Shown in pieces: positions 1 through 12,710 of a stretch of DNA of 64,000 bases (position 1 is its first letter; every line of letters starts with the position of its first letter). The notes under the pieces are model-generated. The model saw only the letters and a list, made by a program, of their open reading frames with translations. It did no database searches and was not told the DNA's origin. Source of the DNA: Bagarius yarrelli (lineage: Eukaryota > Chordata > Actinopteri > Siluriformes > Sisoridae); NCBI GenBank assembly GCA_005784505.1, contig VCAZ01000006.1:10486724-10550723 (forward strand). The letters run 5' to 3'. A program made the position numbers and the translations under genes.

Positions 1-88
1 CTTATGTCAGTACAAGGGCAATAAGCAACAATAAATTGAATTTTAATATTTAACTTTTGAAATTAATGTAAAAAAGTCCTTCACAAAC

Positions 89-3000
89 CATTAACTGCAG
101 CACTTTACAGTAGAAAAGGTCATTGGCTGCTTCCTCACAGTTTTTATCCAGACTAAGAACTTGTTCCATCGCTTTCTCAGCCTCACTGTATTTCTAACAG
201 ATTAGTAAACCGACAGTGTAAAAAAAATAATTATAAGATTCATTTTGATTTTCACAGTGAGGACAGTAACAGTCTTTACCTTAAGGCCCATGAGGGCACT
301 TCCCTTACGGTAATGGCCTTTAGGCCAGTCCGGGGCCATCTGAATCGATTTTTCAGCATCAGAAAGTGCTAGAAAGTATTGCTCCAAACAGTAATAACAG
401 TATGAGCGATTCCCAAAAAACCTGCAATGACAAAGGAACAGGACAGTGTTTAGCATCAGAGACGGCAAATGAGATGTATTTCTTGCCAAGGTAGAATGAT
501 GGTACCTGTAGTCCTTTGGGTCACATTTGATGGCTTCTGTAAACATATTAACAGCCTCACTGTACTGCCCCTCATTTACCAGAGTGATCCCCTGTTCTGG
601 AATATGGAAAAAAAGAACCTTACCCTGTTTTCGTACCATTAGATAACTAATATTAATGTCATGTAAACTACAGTGCCTTGAAAAATATTCATACCCCATT
701 TTGTCACCTTACAACCACAAACTTAAATGTATTTTCTTTTTTTTATGTTATGTAATAGACCAACACATAATTGTGAAGTAAACAAAAACGATATACTCTT
801 TAAAATTTTAGGCAAATAAAAATCTGAAAAGTGTGGCATGCATTTGTATTTAGTCCCCTGTACTCTGATACCCCTAAATAAAACGTGCAATTAATTGCCT
901 TTAAAAGTCATCTAATTAGTTAATAGGGTCTATCTGTGTGTAATTTTGTATAAATACTGTTTTGTTCATGTTAGAGAACACAAGTGAAAAAACAGCATTA
1001 TGAAGAACAAGGAACTCACCAGACAGCTCAGGGATAAAGTATTAAATGGAAAAAGTATGCCACAACTGCAAACCTACCAAGACATGACCGTCCACCTAAA
1101 CGGACAGATCGAGCAAGAGAGCACTGGTCAGAGATGCAGCCAAAAGGCCCATGAACACTCTGGAGGAGCTGCAGAAATCCACAGCTCAGGTGGGAGAATC
1201 TGTCCACAGGACAACTAAATCGTGTACTCCACGAATCTGACCTTTATGAAAAAGTTACAAAAAGAAAGCCATCGTTGAAAGAAAGACATAAGTCGTCCCG
1301 TTTTAAGTTTGTCACAAGACTGGTAGGGGACACAGCAAACATGTGTTATAAGGTGGTCAGATGAGACCAAAGTTGAACTTTTTGGCCTAAATGAAAAGCA
1401 CCATGTGTGGTGGAAAAGTAACACTGCCCATCACCCTAAACACACTATCCCCACTATGAAACATGATGGCAGCATTATGCTGTGGGGGTGCTTTTCTTTA
1501 GCAGGGACAGGGAGGCTGGTCAGCGTTGATGGGAAGATGGATGAAGATGAAAACAGGGCAATCCTGGAAGAAAACCTGTTGGGGGCTGCAAAAGACTTCA
1601 CACTGAGAGGGAGATTTACCTTCCAGCAAGACAATGACCCTAAACATTAAGCCAAAACTACAATAGAATGGGTTATATTAAAGAATATTTGTGTGTTATA
1701 ACAGCACAGTCAAAGTCCAGACCTAAATCCCATTGAAGCATCTGTAGCAAGACTTAAAAATTGCTGTTAACAGATGCTTACTATTTGGCTGACCTTTTTA
1801 AAGCTATTTTACAAGACAAAATGAGCAAATATTTTAGCCTATAGATGTGCAAGGCTGGTACCCCATAAAGACATACCCTAAAGGACTTGCAGCTGTAATT
1901 GCAGCGGAAGGTGGCTGTACAAAGTATTGACACAGGGGGAGTGAATACAAAAGCACACCACACTTTTCAGATTTTTATTTGTTTAAAATTTTGAAAACCA
2001 TGCATCATTTTCATTCCACTTGACAATTATGTTCTAATAAGTGTTGGTCTATTACATAAAAGCTCAATATAATACATTTAAGTTCGTGGTTGTAAAGTGA
2101 CAAAATGTGAAAAATTTTAAAACGTATGAATACTTTTTCAAGGCACTCTAACTTGTGTTTAAATTGTTAAACAGTACAGTAATTATATGTGTGTGCATCT
2201 TTAATGTACCTGTCAGTGAGGCACTTCTTTTAGTCTCAGACTCAGATCCACTGACCTTAAATATAAAATTAAAAAATTAGCATTCAGACATAAAGCAGTG
2301 AATGCTGTACAATTTTTTGAAATGTATTATGCTTTTAAAGGCCTGCCAAAGCCAGCAGGCCACAAGCTAGACTGCCAATACATACAACTTCTATCCTAAT
2401 CAAAAAGAAGTTAAATGCCCCTTTATATTTATGTTATATAAAATAGAATACTTGGATATTCCCTTTCACATGTTTATGGTTTTATATATTTGTTTTATTT
2501 TCACTTTTAAATGTAATATTTACACAATATCAGTTGCAAAACACAGGAATTTCTTTATACAGTTCAGGAATACAAAGAAGCCTTAGAAAAAAAGAAGCCT
2601 TAGAAAAAAAGCCTTTCTACTGACATACATTGCTTTGTATATTATAGCCAGGTCAGCCTTGATCAAGAAGGGCTGGGGGTGTTGCTTAGGACCCAGCAGT
2701 GGCAGCTTGGAGGTGCTAAGGCTTAGACACTTCCTATAACCCAAAACCTAAAGCCTTAACCACTTGCCCCACCACTTTCTGGTTTATTGTGGATACTTGC
2801 TGCATATGGGTATGTATTCTTAGCCTACACATTATTACTCTCACCTTTCTGACTCGAGCTTCATTTTCTTTGTTTTCTTTGGATTTACAGCTTGCTTTAG
2901 TCTTGGCTTTAGGCCTGATATGGTTAACAGCATTAGCGACAAAGGCACTGCTCACGTCCCATTCTGGATCCTAAAGAAGAGAAATTGTGTCCGGTTAATA

Positions 3001-3735
3001 AAGGCTTGTTAAACCACACGGTTGTGCAAGTTTAAACTTATTCTTGCTTCCCCCAAGTTACTTAGAACAGCTTCACAGAGCTACTCTGACTGCCTACAAA
3101 GTGTGGTATGTACAGCACCTCCTCACTGGCACAAGCTGATGGCTGTTGGTTTCCTTTGTTTCCCGATGCCAGTGGAGGCGTAGCACTGCCCTTGCATGGA
3201 GGACATTCATTCTCTGTGACTCTTCCACTCAATTCCATCTGCTCCTCATCGTCGACATCAGAGCTACTATCATCCAGCTCCGAGTCAAGTCCTGCATGTG
3301 TTTCCTAAGAAAGGAAGGAAGGAACACCAAATAACACAATGAATAACAGAAGCACAGTCATGCCCTAAAGGCTATTTCAGCATAATGAATGTAAAAGTTG
3401 CAAAACAGTTGTGTACCTGTACAGTGTGCTCATCTTTTTGATCTCGCTCAAGTTTCTTCCGCTCCTTTTGGCGCTAAGGAAAAATTTAAATAAATGCTGT
3501 TAGTTATCGTCCTCCAATAAAAACAAAAAAAAAAACATGATATTAATTGAAAACCGAAATCTGACAGTTCATCTGTTTGTAAGCATCTAGCTAACCTTTC
3601 TTTTAGCTCTTCTTCTCTCAGATCTCCTTCTCGCCTTTTCCTCTTCACTGAGGCCCTCCTCTCCGTTAACTGCATCCTGATTGTGGTCAGAAGTTGCGCT
3701 AGCCTCCATCTTCTCAGTCGTCTGGTCACTAGAGC
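89..3735 (-). CDS. ttc31: Tetratricopeptide repeat protein 31-like (3' end outside window)
   Basis: Eight exons join in phase on the minus strand: 3735-3596, 3473-3417, 3304-3119, 2970-2845, 2255-2210, 596-506, 421-280 and 193-89. All have AG/GT borders, and the gene continues off the left edge. In order the protein shows a short acidic stretch, a basic helical segment (EEEKARRRSERRRAKRK joined to RQKERKKLERDQ), an Asp/Ser/Glu-rich linker, a WDVSSAFVANAVNHI segment, and about three TPR units in the last three exons (motifs NEGQYSEAVNMFTEAIK, FFGNRSYC, AEKSIQMAPDWPKGHYRKGSALMG). This order and the RQKER/FGNRS/ALMG motifs match the TTC31 family as I know it. TPRs mediate protein-protein contact; no specific partner can be read here. 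The exon ending at 3119 uses the donor GAG|GTGCTG, chosen because it keeps phase with the next exon. The start codon is unresolved: the first exon contains an in-frame ATG (MEASAT...), or translation begins further upstream. A Tc1-like element sits in the intron between exons 2210 and 596. Confidence 0.82.
671..2148 (+). mobile_element. Tc1-like DNA transposon with TA target-site duplication
   Basis: The ends are inverted: CAGTGCCTTG starts at 671 and its near-complement CAAGGCACT ends next to 2148. Both ends are flanked by TA (669-670 and 2149-2150). Similarity between the ends continues inward for over 100 bp, including the stretch around the complementary phrase 'agaccaacac' near 760 and 'gtgttggtct' near 2042. 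The interior carries a broken Tc1-type transposase. The element lies in a ttc31 intron. Divergence between the two ends points to an old, immobile copy. Confidence 0.9.
1000..1775 (+). pseudogene. Tc1-type transposase remnant
   Basis: Fragments of a Tc1/mariner transposase are readable in several plus-strand frames. The longest open piece is 1405-1650 (motifs HDGSIMLWGCFS, LRGRFTFQQDNDPKH). The three parts expected to carry the DDE catalytic acids are recognisable: SDETK near 1360, QQDNDPKH near 1630 and SPDLNPIE near 1720. They are separated by frameshifts and stops, including a TAA directly after NDPKH, so no functional protein can be made. The N-terminal helix-turn-helix part (about 1000-1220) is also shifted. 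Confidence 0.85.
2581..2613. repeat. Short tandem duplication
   Basis: A purine-rich unit (GCCTTAGAAAAAAAGAA) is repeated almost exactly twice inside a ttc31 intron. It is simple slippage-type sequence with no sign of function. Confidence 0.7.
2640..2785. repeat. SINE-like interspersed repeat, copy 1
   Basis: This is a diverged copy of a family also seen near 26.8, 35.3, 36.8, 43.6, 45.0 and 49.9 kb. Shared blocks here are the 'cccagcagtggcagcttgg' phrase and the 'ccttaaccacttg...accactttc' tail. It lies in a ttc31 intron. The family resembles widespread teleost SINE-like repeats; I did not confirm a name. Confidence 0.6.
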
Positions 3736-4353
3736 CTGTGTAGGAGTTGCATAAGACATTTCTAGCATATTTATACATCTAAAGTCCACCTTTAGCCAAC
3801 AATAACAGGTCATTAGAGTAAAAGACAGAGAAAATACTACCAGTTGTAAGCTGTAAGCAAGTGGTCTAGAGAAGAAAATCCATTTTCAGAAAAGCAGAAG
3901 TGGGAATAAGGCTAGAACTATTTGCTGCGAAGCACGTCATGACCATGTTGTCTGTTTTCATATTTTTATTGTGGTAAAACTTTCTTTGTTTTGTTTTACT
4001 TAATTGTGGTAAAACTTTAAAAATTTTTATTATGCCACCCTTGCATCTATAGGATTTTTTATTTTCGAATTTAGGCAGTAATAGCTATAAACTTAACTTA
4101 TCACACTGCCTAGACAGACTAAACAAAATACCAGCCAGGAAGACAATTACTTTTAGCGTAAACTTAAGTTCCATATTCAGAGACTGGAATGAAGAATTTT
4201 TTTTTCTCATAGATGTGGTGAAATCTGTTTAAATACAAGGCCTAAAGTGTAAGCCCAGTCAAGCTTTGCGGTTTGGAAATAGTTAAGTAGCATCTGACAA
4301 TAATGTAAGAAAGAGAATTGTTTAAGAAGTCTACACCGTTTCGTATATACTAC

Positions 4354-4420
4354 CTCCGGAAATTCCAGAGGCTGCAAGGTGTGTGTTTTGCATTCTATTT
4401 GATTAAAGCTTAGGACAGAC
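4354..4420 (-). other. ttc31: Candidate upstream exon of the ttc31-like gene
   Basis: On the minus strand a strong acceptor (polypyrimidine run then CCAG) precedes 4420 and a donor follows at 4354 (GAG|GTAGTA, or three bases later GTA|GTATAT). One frame is open through the exon and would encode SVLSFNQIECKTHTLQPLEF followed by PE. That frame ends in phase 0, while the exon starting at 3735 needs one carried base to read the TTC31-like frame. Either a small exon is missing between them, or this exon is 5' UTR and translation starts in the next exon. Confidence 0.5.
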
Positions 4421-5280
4421 CTGGAAAAAAGAACATCAGTGAGTCTGAAAACCAGAGGACGTCCCTTTTATGGTTGACTATCACCCTTGTTGTTAGTAGA
4501 AAATAACATTTTGACTTACAAAGATTAAGAAAGCAATGTAAATCACACACAAAAAAAAAAATCTTAAACATGTCACCAAAGTGGTACAAAGCACTGCCTT
4601 TTTTTTACAGAGCAAATGTAAACAACCTCTCAAACAATTTAATTACAAATAAAGTTTGATCTCGGCTGCCCATACGACCAGATTGTTCATTTATGAAAGT
4701 CATTCAAATCTGAAAGTCCATACCATGAACTTAGCAGACATTTTGCTGATTCTCATAAATCTTCACCATTAAAAAAAGCGACACACTTGTTTCCTATAAA
4801 TTTGGTGTAAAGTATAAACTATTTAGAGGAACTTTCTTATTCAAAAAAATATGTCGTGTTGTCTGTGCTATATGCATTAGATGTTGGGCTGAGAGCAGGA
4901 GAAGTGTAACGGTAGTCTCATCCCACGCCAAAATAAGCATCAACCTTCTGTCTGCAACCACACAACAAAAGGTTTCATTATACTGCCAACAAGAAAAGAA
5001 ATTTTACTGCAGAAAAAAACTACATGCTGATGACTGTGGCTGTAACGTCAGTAAAAAAGGAATAAACACTACAACTAGCACCTTTGTTTCCTTTAACCTA
5101 CATTGTCAATTAGACCACATATAGCAGATACAGTACACAGTGAAATGAACCAACATATCTCCAGGACTACGATGATGCATCAAACAACAAAGAACTACCC
5201 AAAACCACAAAAAGCTACATTAAACAAAAGTGCACAGCTCTAAGGACTAAAGAGTAAATTGTCCTAGCATTATTAAGCGC
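4421..5280. other. Intronic or spacer sequence, nothing recognised
   Basis: AT-rich sequence left of the LINE fragment at 5.3 kb. I see no exon with convincing coding content on either strand, no RNA gene and no structured repeat apart from short A/T runs. Confidence 0.5.
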
Positions 5281-5284
5281 TTAG

Positions 5285-5400
5285 AACGCAACCTGCTGCA
5301 AACAGTGCAAGACCAACAGCGCAAATAAACAACACAAGCGACACTCCTGACCATGCAAACAGACAAAACAAAACACTTTATACAGATACATAAAATAGAT
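5285..5400 (-). mobile_element. LINE 3'-UTR fragment
   Basis: The stretch with 'ctgcaaacagtgcaa', 'gcaaataaacaa' and 'ctttatacagatacataaaatag' closely matches 26945-27050, which is the 3' end of a LINE relic on the minus strand. This is therefore a short, severely 5'-truncated copy of the same family, also on the minus strand. Confidence 0.65.
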
Positions 5401-5559
5401 TTGTACTGTCATGTGATGGCTTGGGCACAGCATACCAAAGCTCTTCTATTATGCAAGGCTGTAAACCACAAAGTGCCTCCAAGTTCTTTCACATGTCACA
5501 GAATGCACAAGAAAGTTTTTCACCTTATCAGAAACCACTGCAGAGTGGAGAAAAAGTGG

Positions 5560-7650
5560 CTATGACTCATTCATTGTTTTTGAATAATTAGGAAAAGTAG
5601 ACGCCAGCGTTGCAAGACATTAACTACAATTCAAATACAATTTAATATAGTTGCGTCTCGAAATAAGATATTTAATACAACGTTGGCTGAAGATATGCCA
5701 TATTTCATTTAATTGAGACATTTGATATAACCCAAATTCAGAAAAAAAGGTGAGCATTACCAGGTAACCAAATTAAACATGGCCAACTTATACTGGCAAT
5801 GACATGAATGCACACCACAGTGCTTTTCCCATTTTGCAATTAAGTCATGCCCATAGTTAAAATTATACATTTCTTTGCTAGCAGATAATCAGATTTTGAG
5901 TTCTCTCTTCTTTTTCCTTTCCTGTGCCGATTTCTTAAGTGAATCGTTAAGGAAAGACTATCACAAAGCAGCACACAGGTTGCTCAGTTTTGTGCTTGTT
6001 TTTTTTTTTTCCTTTTTTTAGTTAAGATCGACAATTGTGCAATTTAGCGGACTGTGTGGTTTCACGCCACATCTTTCTGGGCATCAGAATCAGAAATAAA
6101 ACCAGCCATGTTTTATCTCAACTAATATACTAGTGCAGTCAAATGATTCTCTGCCAGTGTGAAAAGTTCACCTTTCCAGATTTACAAAAAGGAATGCGTG
6201 ATTTAATATATATAGCTTGTTGAATGTAATATAATTTAATATGTTATGTAGCTTATGGATTGTATTGTTTGACACAGATACTCGGATTGAAAGTCATATT
6301 AAACATTGAGACACGGATTAACACAGCATTTGAGCTGTTATTTTTTTAAATTTTTTTTTATATATTTTTCCGAAAGTACATCCAAAGCAACATTAACAGG
6401 AAAGTAATTAGTATAAAATTTACACGATATGGAATTTGTGGCCACCTAAGCATCATATCTATATGCAGACATTTTTCATATAGACTTTTTTTCACTTAAT
6501 TGCATAGAATATCGCTGTTTGCTGTACTATATTGTTCTTTTTAAAAGAAACTAAAGGCCCCAAACATGTAGCATGATGATACTCCTGTGTATGCTTCATG
6601 AAGATATTTTTGCAAAAAGTCCTTGTAAGGCCTGCCTAAAGCCCTGATGTTATCCTTGCCAAACACTAAACTGGAATGTGACTGCACCCCAGAACCCATC
6701 AGCAAACATCAGTGACCTCACTCTTATGACTGCTCAAATGACTGAATTTTGAAAAATTCTTACAGCCACATGCCAACAGTGAGGAAGCATTTATAAAATT
6801 ATTATACTAGCAAAGAACTAAATCAGAAATGGGATGTACATCTACTTACAGAACACCTTAGGAACACGGTACTGATACTAGTTAATTAGCCTCAATTCTT
6901 TGTGCCATTGCAAGATGGCAAAACACTTAAGATTCTGGTCCATGCCTGGTATAATCAAATAATCATATGATCGCAATTTTTTGACCTAACTGCGATCGTT
7001 GAATCCAACTGCAATTATTGCACTTTTCTTAGCCAAACGGGAAAGCTGTAGTACTAGCAGCACCCTACTTTCAGCCAGAGTGAGTGAGTGGAACAGCGTG
7101 ATTTTAAAGTCAGAGCGTTGGGGTTGTCAAACACTCCAAGCGTGCTTTAATACCACTTCATCACCAGCGCAATTTATGTTAACAGCCCATAATGCAACTG
7201 CATAAAATATGAATTAATTTACATGTTGGAAAACAGATAAACACCACTGACTGGACACAGTGTTAATCAGACACAAATTGAAGTGATTTTTTGCCTAATT
7301 GTATTTCACAATCAAAACACAGTTTATAGACACTGTGGCACAATTAAACTGTAAAACACCAGAGAACCACTAAGACAAATGTTTCACCTGCTGGAAATGT
7401 TACCCTAACATAAATATTAAACCATCAATGTTTAGGAATCACTTTTCTCTGTGTGAATGAAGAAATGGTTGGTTTGACTTTTCAATGATTATTTAGTATA
7501 TTTCTGTAGGACATGAATTTTGCATATTACTGTGTAATATTGAATTTGATACTCTGATTTCTGCTGTTTTTACAGCTTTGTTAAATTATTGTCCATAATG
7601 TCAATAATTTGAATAGTTGTACATATTTCAAATAATATAAAAGTTTAATA
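5560..7650. other. AT-rich intronic sequence, nothing recognised
   Basis: Long AT-rich stretch, presumably within the large first intron of ttc31. There are poly-T runs near 6001 and 6345 and a few short open frames without family character. I see no exon, RNA gene or clear repeat. Confidence 0.5.
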
Positions 7651-9290
7651 TATACACTTTATATAATAAAGGGAACACTTAAACAACACAATGTAACTCC
7701 AAGTCAATCACACTTCTGTGAAATCAAACTGCCCACTTAGGAAGCAACACTGATTGACAATCAATTTCACATGCTGTTGTGCAAATGGACAACAGGTGGA
7801 AATTATAGGCAATTAGCAAGACACCCCCAATAAAGGAGTGGTTCTGCAGGTGGTGACCACAGACCACTTCTCAGTTCCTATGCTTTCTGGCTGATGTTTT
7901 GGTCACTTTTGAATGCTGGCGGTGCTTTCTTGTGTTGCTTTCACTCTAGTGGTAGCATGAGACGGAGTCTACAACCCACACAAGTGGCTCAGGTAGTGCA
8001 GCTCATCCAGGATGGCACATCAATGCGAGCTGTGGCAAGAAGGTTTGCTGTGTCTGTCAGCGTAGTGTCCAGAGCATGGAGGTGCTACCGGGAGGACAGG
8101 CCAGTACATCAGGAGACGTGGAGGAGGGCCGTAGGAGGGCAACACCCAGCAGCAGCAGGACCGCTACCTCCGCGCTTTGTGCAGGAACCCGTTTGGGCAG
8201 GGAGGAACAGGAGGAGGAGAGCACTGCCAGAGCCCTGCAAAATGACCTTCAGCAGGCCACAAATGTGCATGTGTCTGCTCAAACGGTCAGAAACAGACTC
8301 CATGAGGGTGGTATGAGGGCGACGTCCCAAACGGTCAGAAAATTTTTTGGGGTTTCATGAGGGTGGTATGAGGGCCCGACGTCCACAGGTGGGGGTTGTG
8401 CTTACAGCCCAACACCATGCAGGACGTTTGGCATTTGCCAGAGAACACCAAGATTGGCAAAATTGCCACTGGCACCCTGTGCTCTTCACAGATGAAAGCA
8501 GGTTCACACTGAGCACGTGACAGACGTGACAGAGTCTGGAGACGCCGTGGAGAACGTTCTGCTGCCTGCAACATCCTCCAGCATGACCGGTTTGGCAGTG
8601 TCAGCAATGTGTGGGGGGCAGTAATGGTAATGGGGGTGTGTGGGGGTGGTGTTTCTTTGGAGGGCCGCACAGCCCTCCCATGTGCTCGCCAGAAGTAGCC
8701 TGACTGCCATTAGGTACCGAGATGAGATCCTCAAACCCCTTGTGAGACCATATGCCGGTGTGGTTGTCCCTGGGTTCCTTCTAATGCAAGACAATGCTGG
8801 ACTGGCCCGCCCGTTCCCCAGACCTTGAGCACATCTGGGACATCATGTCTCGCTCCATCCACCAACGCCACGTTGCACCACAGACTGTCCAGGAGTTGGT
8901 GGATGCTTTAGTCCAGGTCTGGGAGGAGATCCCTCAGGAGACCATGCCCCACCTCATCAGGAGCATGCCCAGGCGTTGTAGGGAGGTCATACAGGCACGT
9001 GGAGGCCACACACACACACACACTACTGAGCCTTATTTTGACTTGTTTTAAGGACATTACATCAAAGTTGGATCAGCCTGTAGTGTGCTTTTCCACTTCA
9101 ATTTTGAGTGTGACTCCAAATCCAGACCTCCATGGGTTAATAAATTTGATTTTCATTGATAATTTGTGTGTGATTTTGTTGTCAGCACATTCAACTATGT
9201 AACGAACAAAGTATTTAATAAGAATATTTCATTCATTCAGATCTAGGATGTGTTATTTTAGTGTTCCCTTTATTTTTTTGAGCAGTGTAT
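7651..9290 (+). mobile_element. Second Tc1/mariner-type DNA transposon, 1.6 kb
   Basis: The left end at about 7653 reads CAC...ATAAAGGGAACACTT and the right end at about 9262-9288 gives the complement (AGTGTTCCCTTTAT...GAGCAGTG). Both are flanked by TA-type sequence, and the left end is more decayed. The interior carries a broken transposase of the IS630/Tc1 type. It belongs to a high-copy fish family distinct from the element at 671-2148. It lies in the candidate 8.5-kb first intron of ttc31. Confidence 0.88.
7957..9000 (+). pseudogene. Broken Tc1/mariner-type transposase with internal duplication
   Basis: The N-terminal paired-like helix-turn-helix is readable from the ATG at 7957 (MRRSLQPTQVAQVVQLIQDG, then AVARRFAVS). 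The frame then shifts near 8100. Further pieces follow in other frames: ALQNDLQQATNVHVSAQTVR near 8230-8300, LFTDESRFTLS near 8480 with the first catalytic Asp, and a damaged C-terminal part to about 9000. A segment of about 57 bp is duplicated at 8281-8385, repeating the 'aaacggtcagaaa' and 'catgagggtggtatgagggc' phrases. Multiple lesions make it inactive. Confidence 0.85.
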
Positions 9291-12050
9291 AATATTCAAG
9301 ACAAAAAAAAAAAAACCTTTTAACTTCTTAAAACTTAATTCTGTGGACAAACCTATTCCTCAAGTCAAAGACTAGTCACATGTTTATGTCAACTGTTTTC
9401 TATTAGGCACATGTTGTACTATTTTTTGGGATATCAATAAAACACAACAATGTACATGTTAAGTAAATATTATGAATAAGATGTGCCACCACTCTGCTAA
9501 ATCTTAGCAGCAAGCAGCCACACTTGATCCCACTGTAGAGCAACTCCGGTAAGTGTTCCTTGACTTCATTCAAAAAGTTCATGTAGAGCAATTTTTTACA
9601 TGGATGGATGGTTTACCCCACTTGAAATATGTCCCTATCTGTTTTAAGACATTAAATACAGCTGCATCAGTATTGTTTAGCATGGTTTAGCAATGGGGTT
9701 AAAACATTTGATTAATGACCATTTTTGTTGCGATTGGGAAAGCAACTATGTCCCTATCAAAATGTATGTCAATAAGATGTTACAGCTTTAAGCTGCCCTT
9801 ATTTTTCAGTATGTTTCCAAGGCTTTAACTTCGTTAGAATAAAATTGCAAAAACCATTCGTTGTATGTAGCCGTGAACTAGTCTTGTGGCAACTAAAACA
9901 TGTCATTCTTTTTCTGCTAAAGAAGCTTCCATCACCTAAATTTCCAAAGCCATTACCATGGGTTCGTGTTGCTCCTGACAGTTTGACTTTCTAAGCTATT
10001 AAGTGAAGATGCTTGCTGTGTTGCTAAGTCTTTGTCATTAGAAAACTAGTAACTGCTTTAAGTTATGTCCAACTTGTCGGTGCCTCTGCCTATAACGTGG
10101 TTAGTATGCTTGCTGTGTGCCCCTGTGACAGTCTTGCTGGGATGGTTGTTCATGTTGTTACCGGTTCTAAGCTGCAACACTGGTTATGTCACTTGACCAC
10201 AGCCCCCAACCATCATTTTGATTTTTTATAGTATCAGTTTTTTCTTTATATATTATATTAAGTAAGTAAAAAAAAATCATTTAGTTCAGAAGAAATTCAG
10301 AAGAAAACATTCACTAAAAAGTGAATGCAGCTGCACCTTGCAGCATGCAGTGTGTTGCAGGATAAAAGATAGGAAAGACCACTGTACACAGGTTTTGTAT
10401 TTTTGAGTAAAGTGCATTATGCGTAGTGTAGTTGAGGGTAGCGTGCTCCTGTGGGACAGCACTTGCTGTGCTGTGTATTTCAGGAATGTATTTCAGGAAT
10501 AGAGATAAAGAAAGGTTTTTTTTTTTTTTTTTTACTATAACTTATTTACAAGAGGAAGAGTAAACTAGCATGAATCAGCAAATCAATCTGTCTGTCTCAA
10601 CATGCATGATTATGAACCAATGAGCTGTTCTGCTGCCACTGGGAGTTGACAAAGCGGAGGAAAACAATAACACGTGCGACAGTCAAATCATATCAGAGAT
10701 CATCAGGAGAAGTTAAAACTTCATTTATAACACATGAGATATTCATATGTTAATACAAGTCCTGTGTTTAATATAAGTGAGTTTGTCTTTTTTCCTGTTT
10801 TGTTCTTGTCTATTCAAGCAATTGACAAGTTCTACTAATGTGACAGTAAAAAAGTAAAATATGCATGGTAATTTTAAAGCTATAAATAAAAGCAAAGAAA
10901 AGAAAAGTGAGTTTTAAAGAGGGAAACTCCAACACGATAGTATATTCTATCTCTACATATTTAATTATGTTTAGAACTGATTTACGTTTACAGTACTATT
11001 TTTAGAAGAATGCTTCCTCCTCCTCGCTCCTGTAGTAGTCGTCACTGACACATATGATCATTGTCTAAGGAGCAAGCATGGCGGAAAAAAAAAAAAAATA
11101 AGGACGTCTCCCACTATTTCTTATAATTTCGCTAGTTGTTTTACATATTATCGCAATAATTAATACGTATTGTATTGCCATATATCGTGATGTATTATAT
11201 TGTGTGACCAAGTATTGTGATATGTATCATATCGTGATGCCCTTACCCGTGACAGCCCTAGTCCCTTCAGCCCTAATAAACATCAACAAAAAAAAAAAGG
11301 GGACAAACAAATTTATTTGCTTTCAATACATTATACTATATTTCAATTAGGATGAAAAAATGATGACTCTCTGTTTATGCAAAATATGCAAGTTATCACA
11401 TTGCACAGCAGATCATTTTCCACAGAAAACATATTATGATATGGCCATAAGATGTTTTGTCAAGACGGAATACATTATTCCAGCTGCATTAAATGCAGAG
11501 TCGATGATACAAGTTTAAATGTCTTTTGTTCAGAAAATGATAAGGAACTATTGCACTATAGTCAGGTTCAGGAAAAAAAAAAACATTTCCCCCATAAATA
11601 TTAGAGAAAATAAACAAAATGATATATGGTAATTTGTGATTGTTAAAATAGGATGTGTGTGACTGAAGTATCATTACTGTATTAATGGAGAGAAATAAAA
11701 CATTTCCAATTACTCTTTTTTATTATTATTGTAAATTATAGTTGCACGTGAATGTTTTCTAAAAAACAAAAAAACAAAAAACAATTTGACTGTCGTTTAG
11801 ATGCTCCAATGATACCTATCAGAATTGGTCATTGTATAGATGGTATGGGGAGGATGAGTATTCCTATAAATCAGAGTTTGGAAGTCTGCATATTATAATT
11901 TTTTTAATTAATGATAATGATAAGTATCCTTATCATTTTAGCACTTAGAACGTTGTTAATAATCTTCTTATGTAATAAATGTTCGTGTGTGTGAAAAAAG
12001 AAGATGCAAAGGATAAGGGTATACGGGGAGGCAGATGATTTGCTGTGGAG
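9291..12050. other. AT-rich intronic sequence with old repeat relics
   Basis: No exon or RNA gene is supported. Poly-A/T runs occur near 9302 and 10517. At about 11130-11275 there is a decayed interspersed repeat rich in 'tatcgtgatg'/'tatcatatcgtgatg' phrases followed by 'gacagcccta', of a type common in fish genomes whose class I did not determine. The rest is unremarkable. Confidence 0.5.
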
Positions 12051-12091
12051 ACGAAGAAGAAGAAGAAGAAGAAGAAGAAGAAGAAGAAGAG
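12051..12091. repeat. (GAA)n microsatellite
   Basis: About 13 uninterrupted AGA/GAA triplets. On the complementary strand this is a TTC tract. It lies in the presumed downstream neighbourhood of the ttc31 first exon and is probably intronic. Confidence 0.9.
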
Positions 12092-12605
12092 CATTCTTAT
12101 AATGAATAGCTTGGTCAATTTGTAAGCATACAATGCCAACTTGGGCCTAATGTGTTCAGGTTAGTGTGAAGTAAAGAAATTAAAGTTTATATGTCTATGT
12201 TATAGATAATAGGGTATAGATAACTATTGTTATTTTAAAAAAGAGATTTAATACTAGTGTAAGGGATATTTAGATCAGATTTAGGTAAATATTTGTTTTA
12301 CTGACTGTGGTGATATAAATTTAATAAAGATGGAATACGGACAAATTTCCACACAGACATAAATCTAAACTGTGGTAATCTGGATTATTTGTTCACACTT
12401 CATTCACATCGCCACCCACAAGAGTCGATTAATCGCACACTAATTTGCATGAAGTCGCACTGAGGCTTAACTGTCCTGTGTTCTGAGCTTCTCGTGGCAG
12501 GATCCCATTAAGGGAATGTCTCATTCAAGCGTGGCGTGTAACTTAAACCGCACCATAACGCAAACCTGCCTCCATCCAGTCTGTATCGCTTCTCCACCAG
12601 CTGCT

Positions 12606-12710
12606 GAACACAACGCAACACAACACAACACAACAGGAGCAGCACAGCACAACAGCAGCACAGCAAGCACAGCACATCAGAGCACAACCCCAGCACAGCA
12701 CAGCATAACC
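12606..12710. repeat. Low-complexity AACAC/CAGCA tandem tract
   Basis: Four to five AACAC pentamers run into an imperfect CAGCA-rich stretch. It produces long spurious open frames on both strands made of Thr/Gln/His or Cys/Leu runs. Confidence 0.8.
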
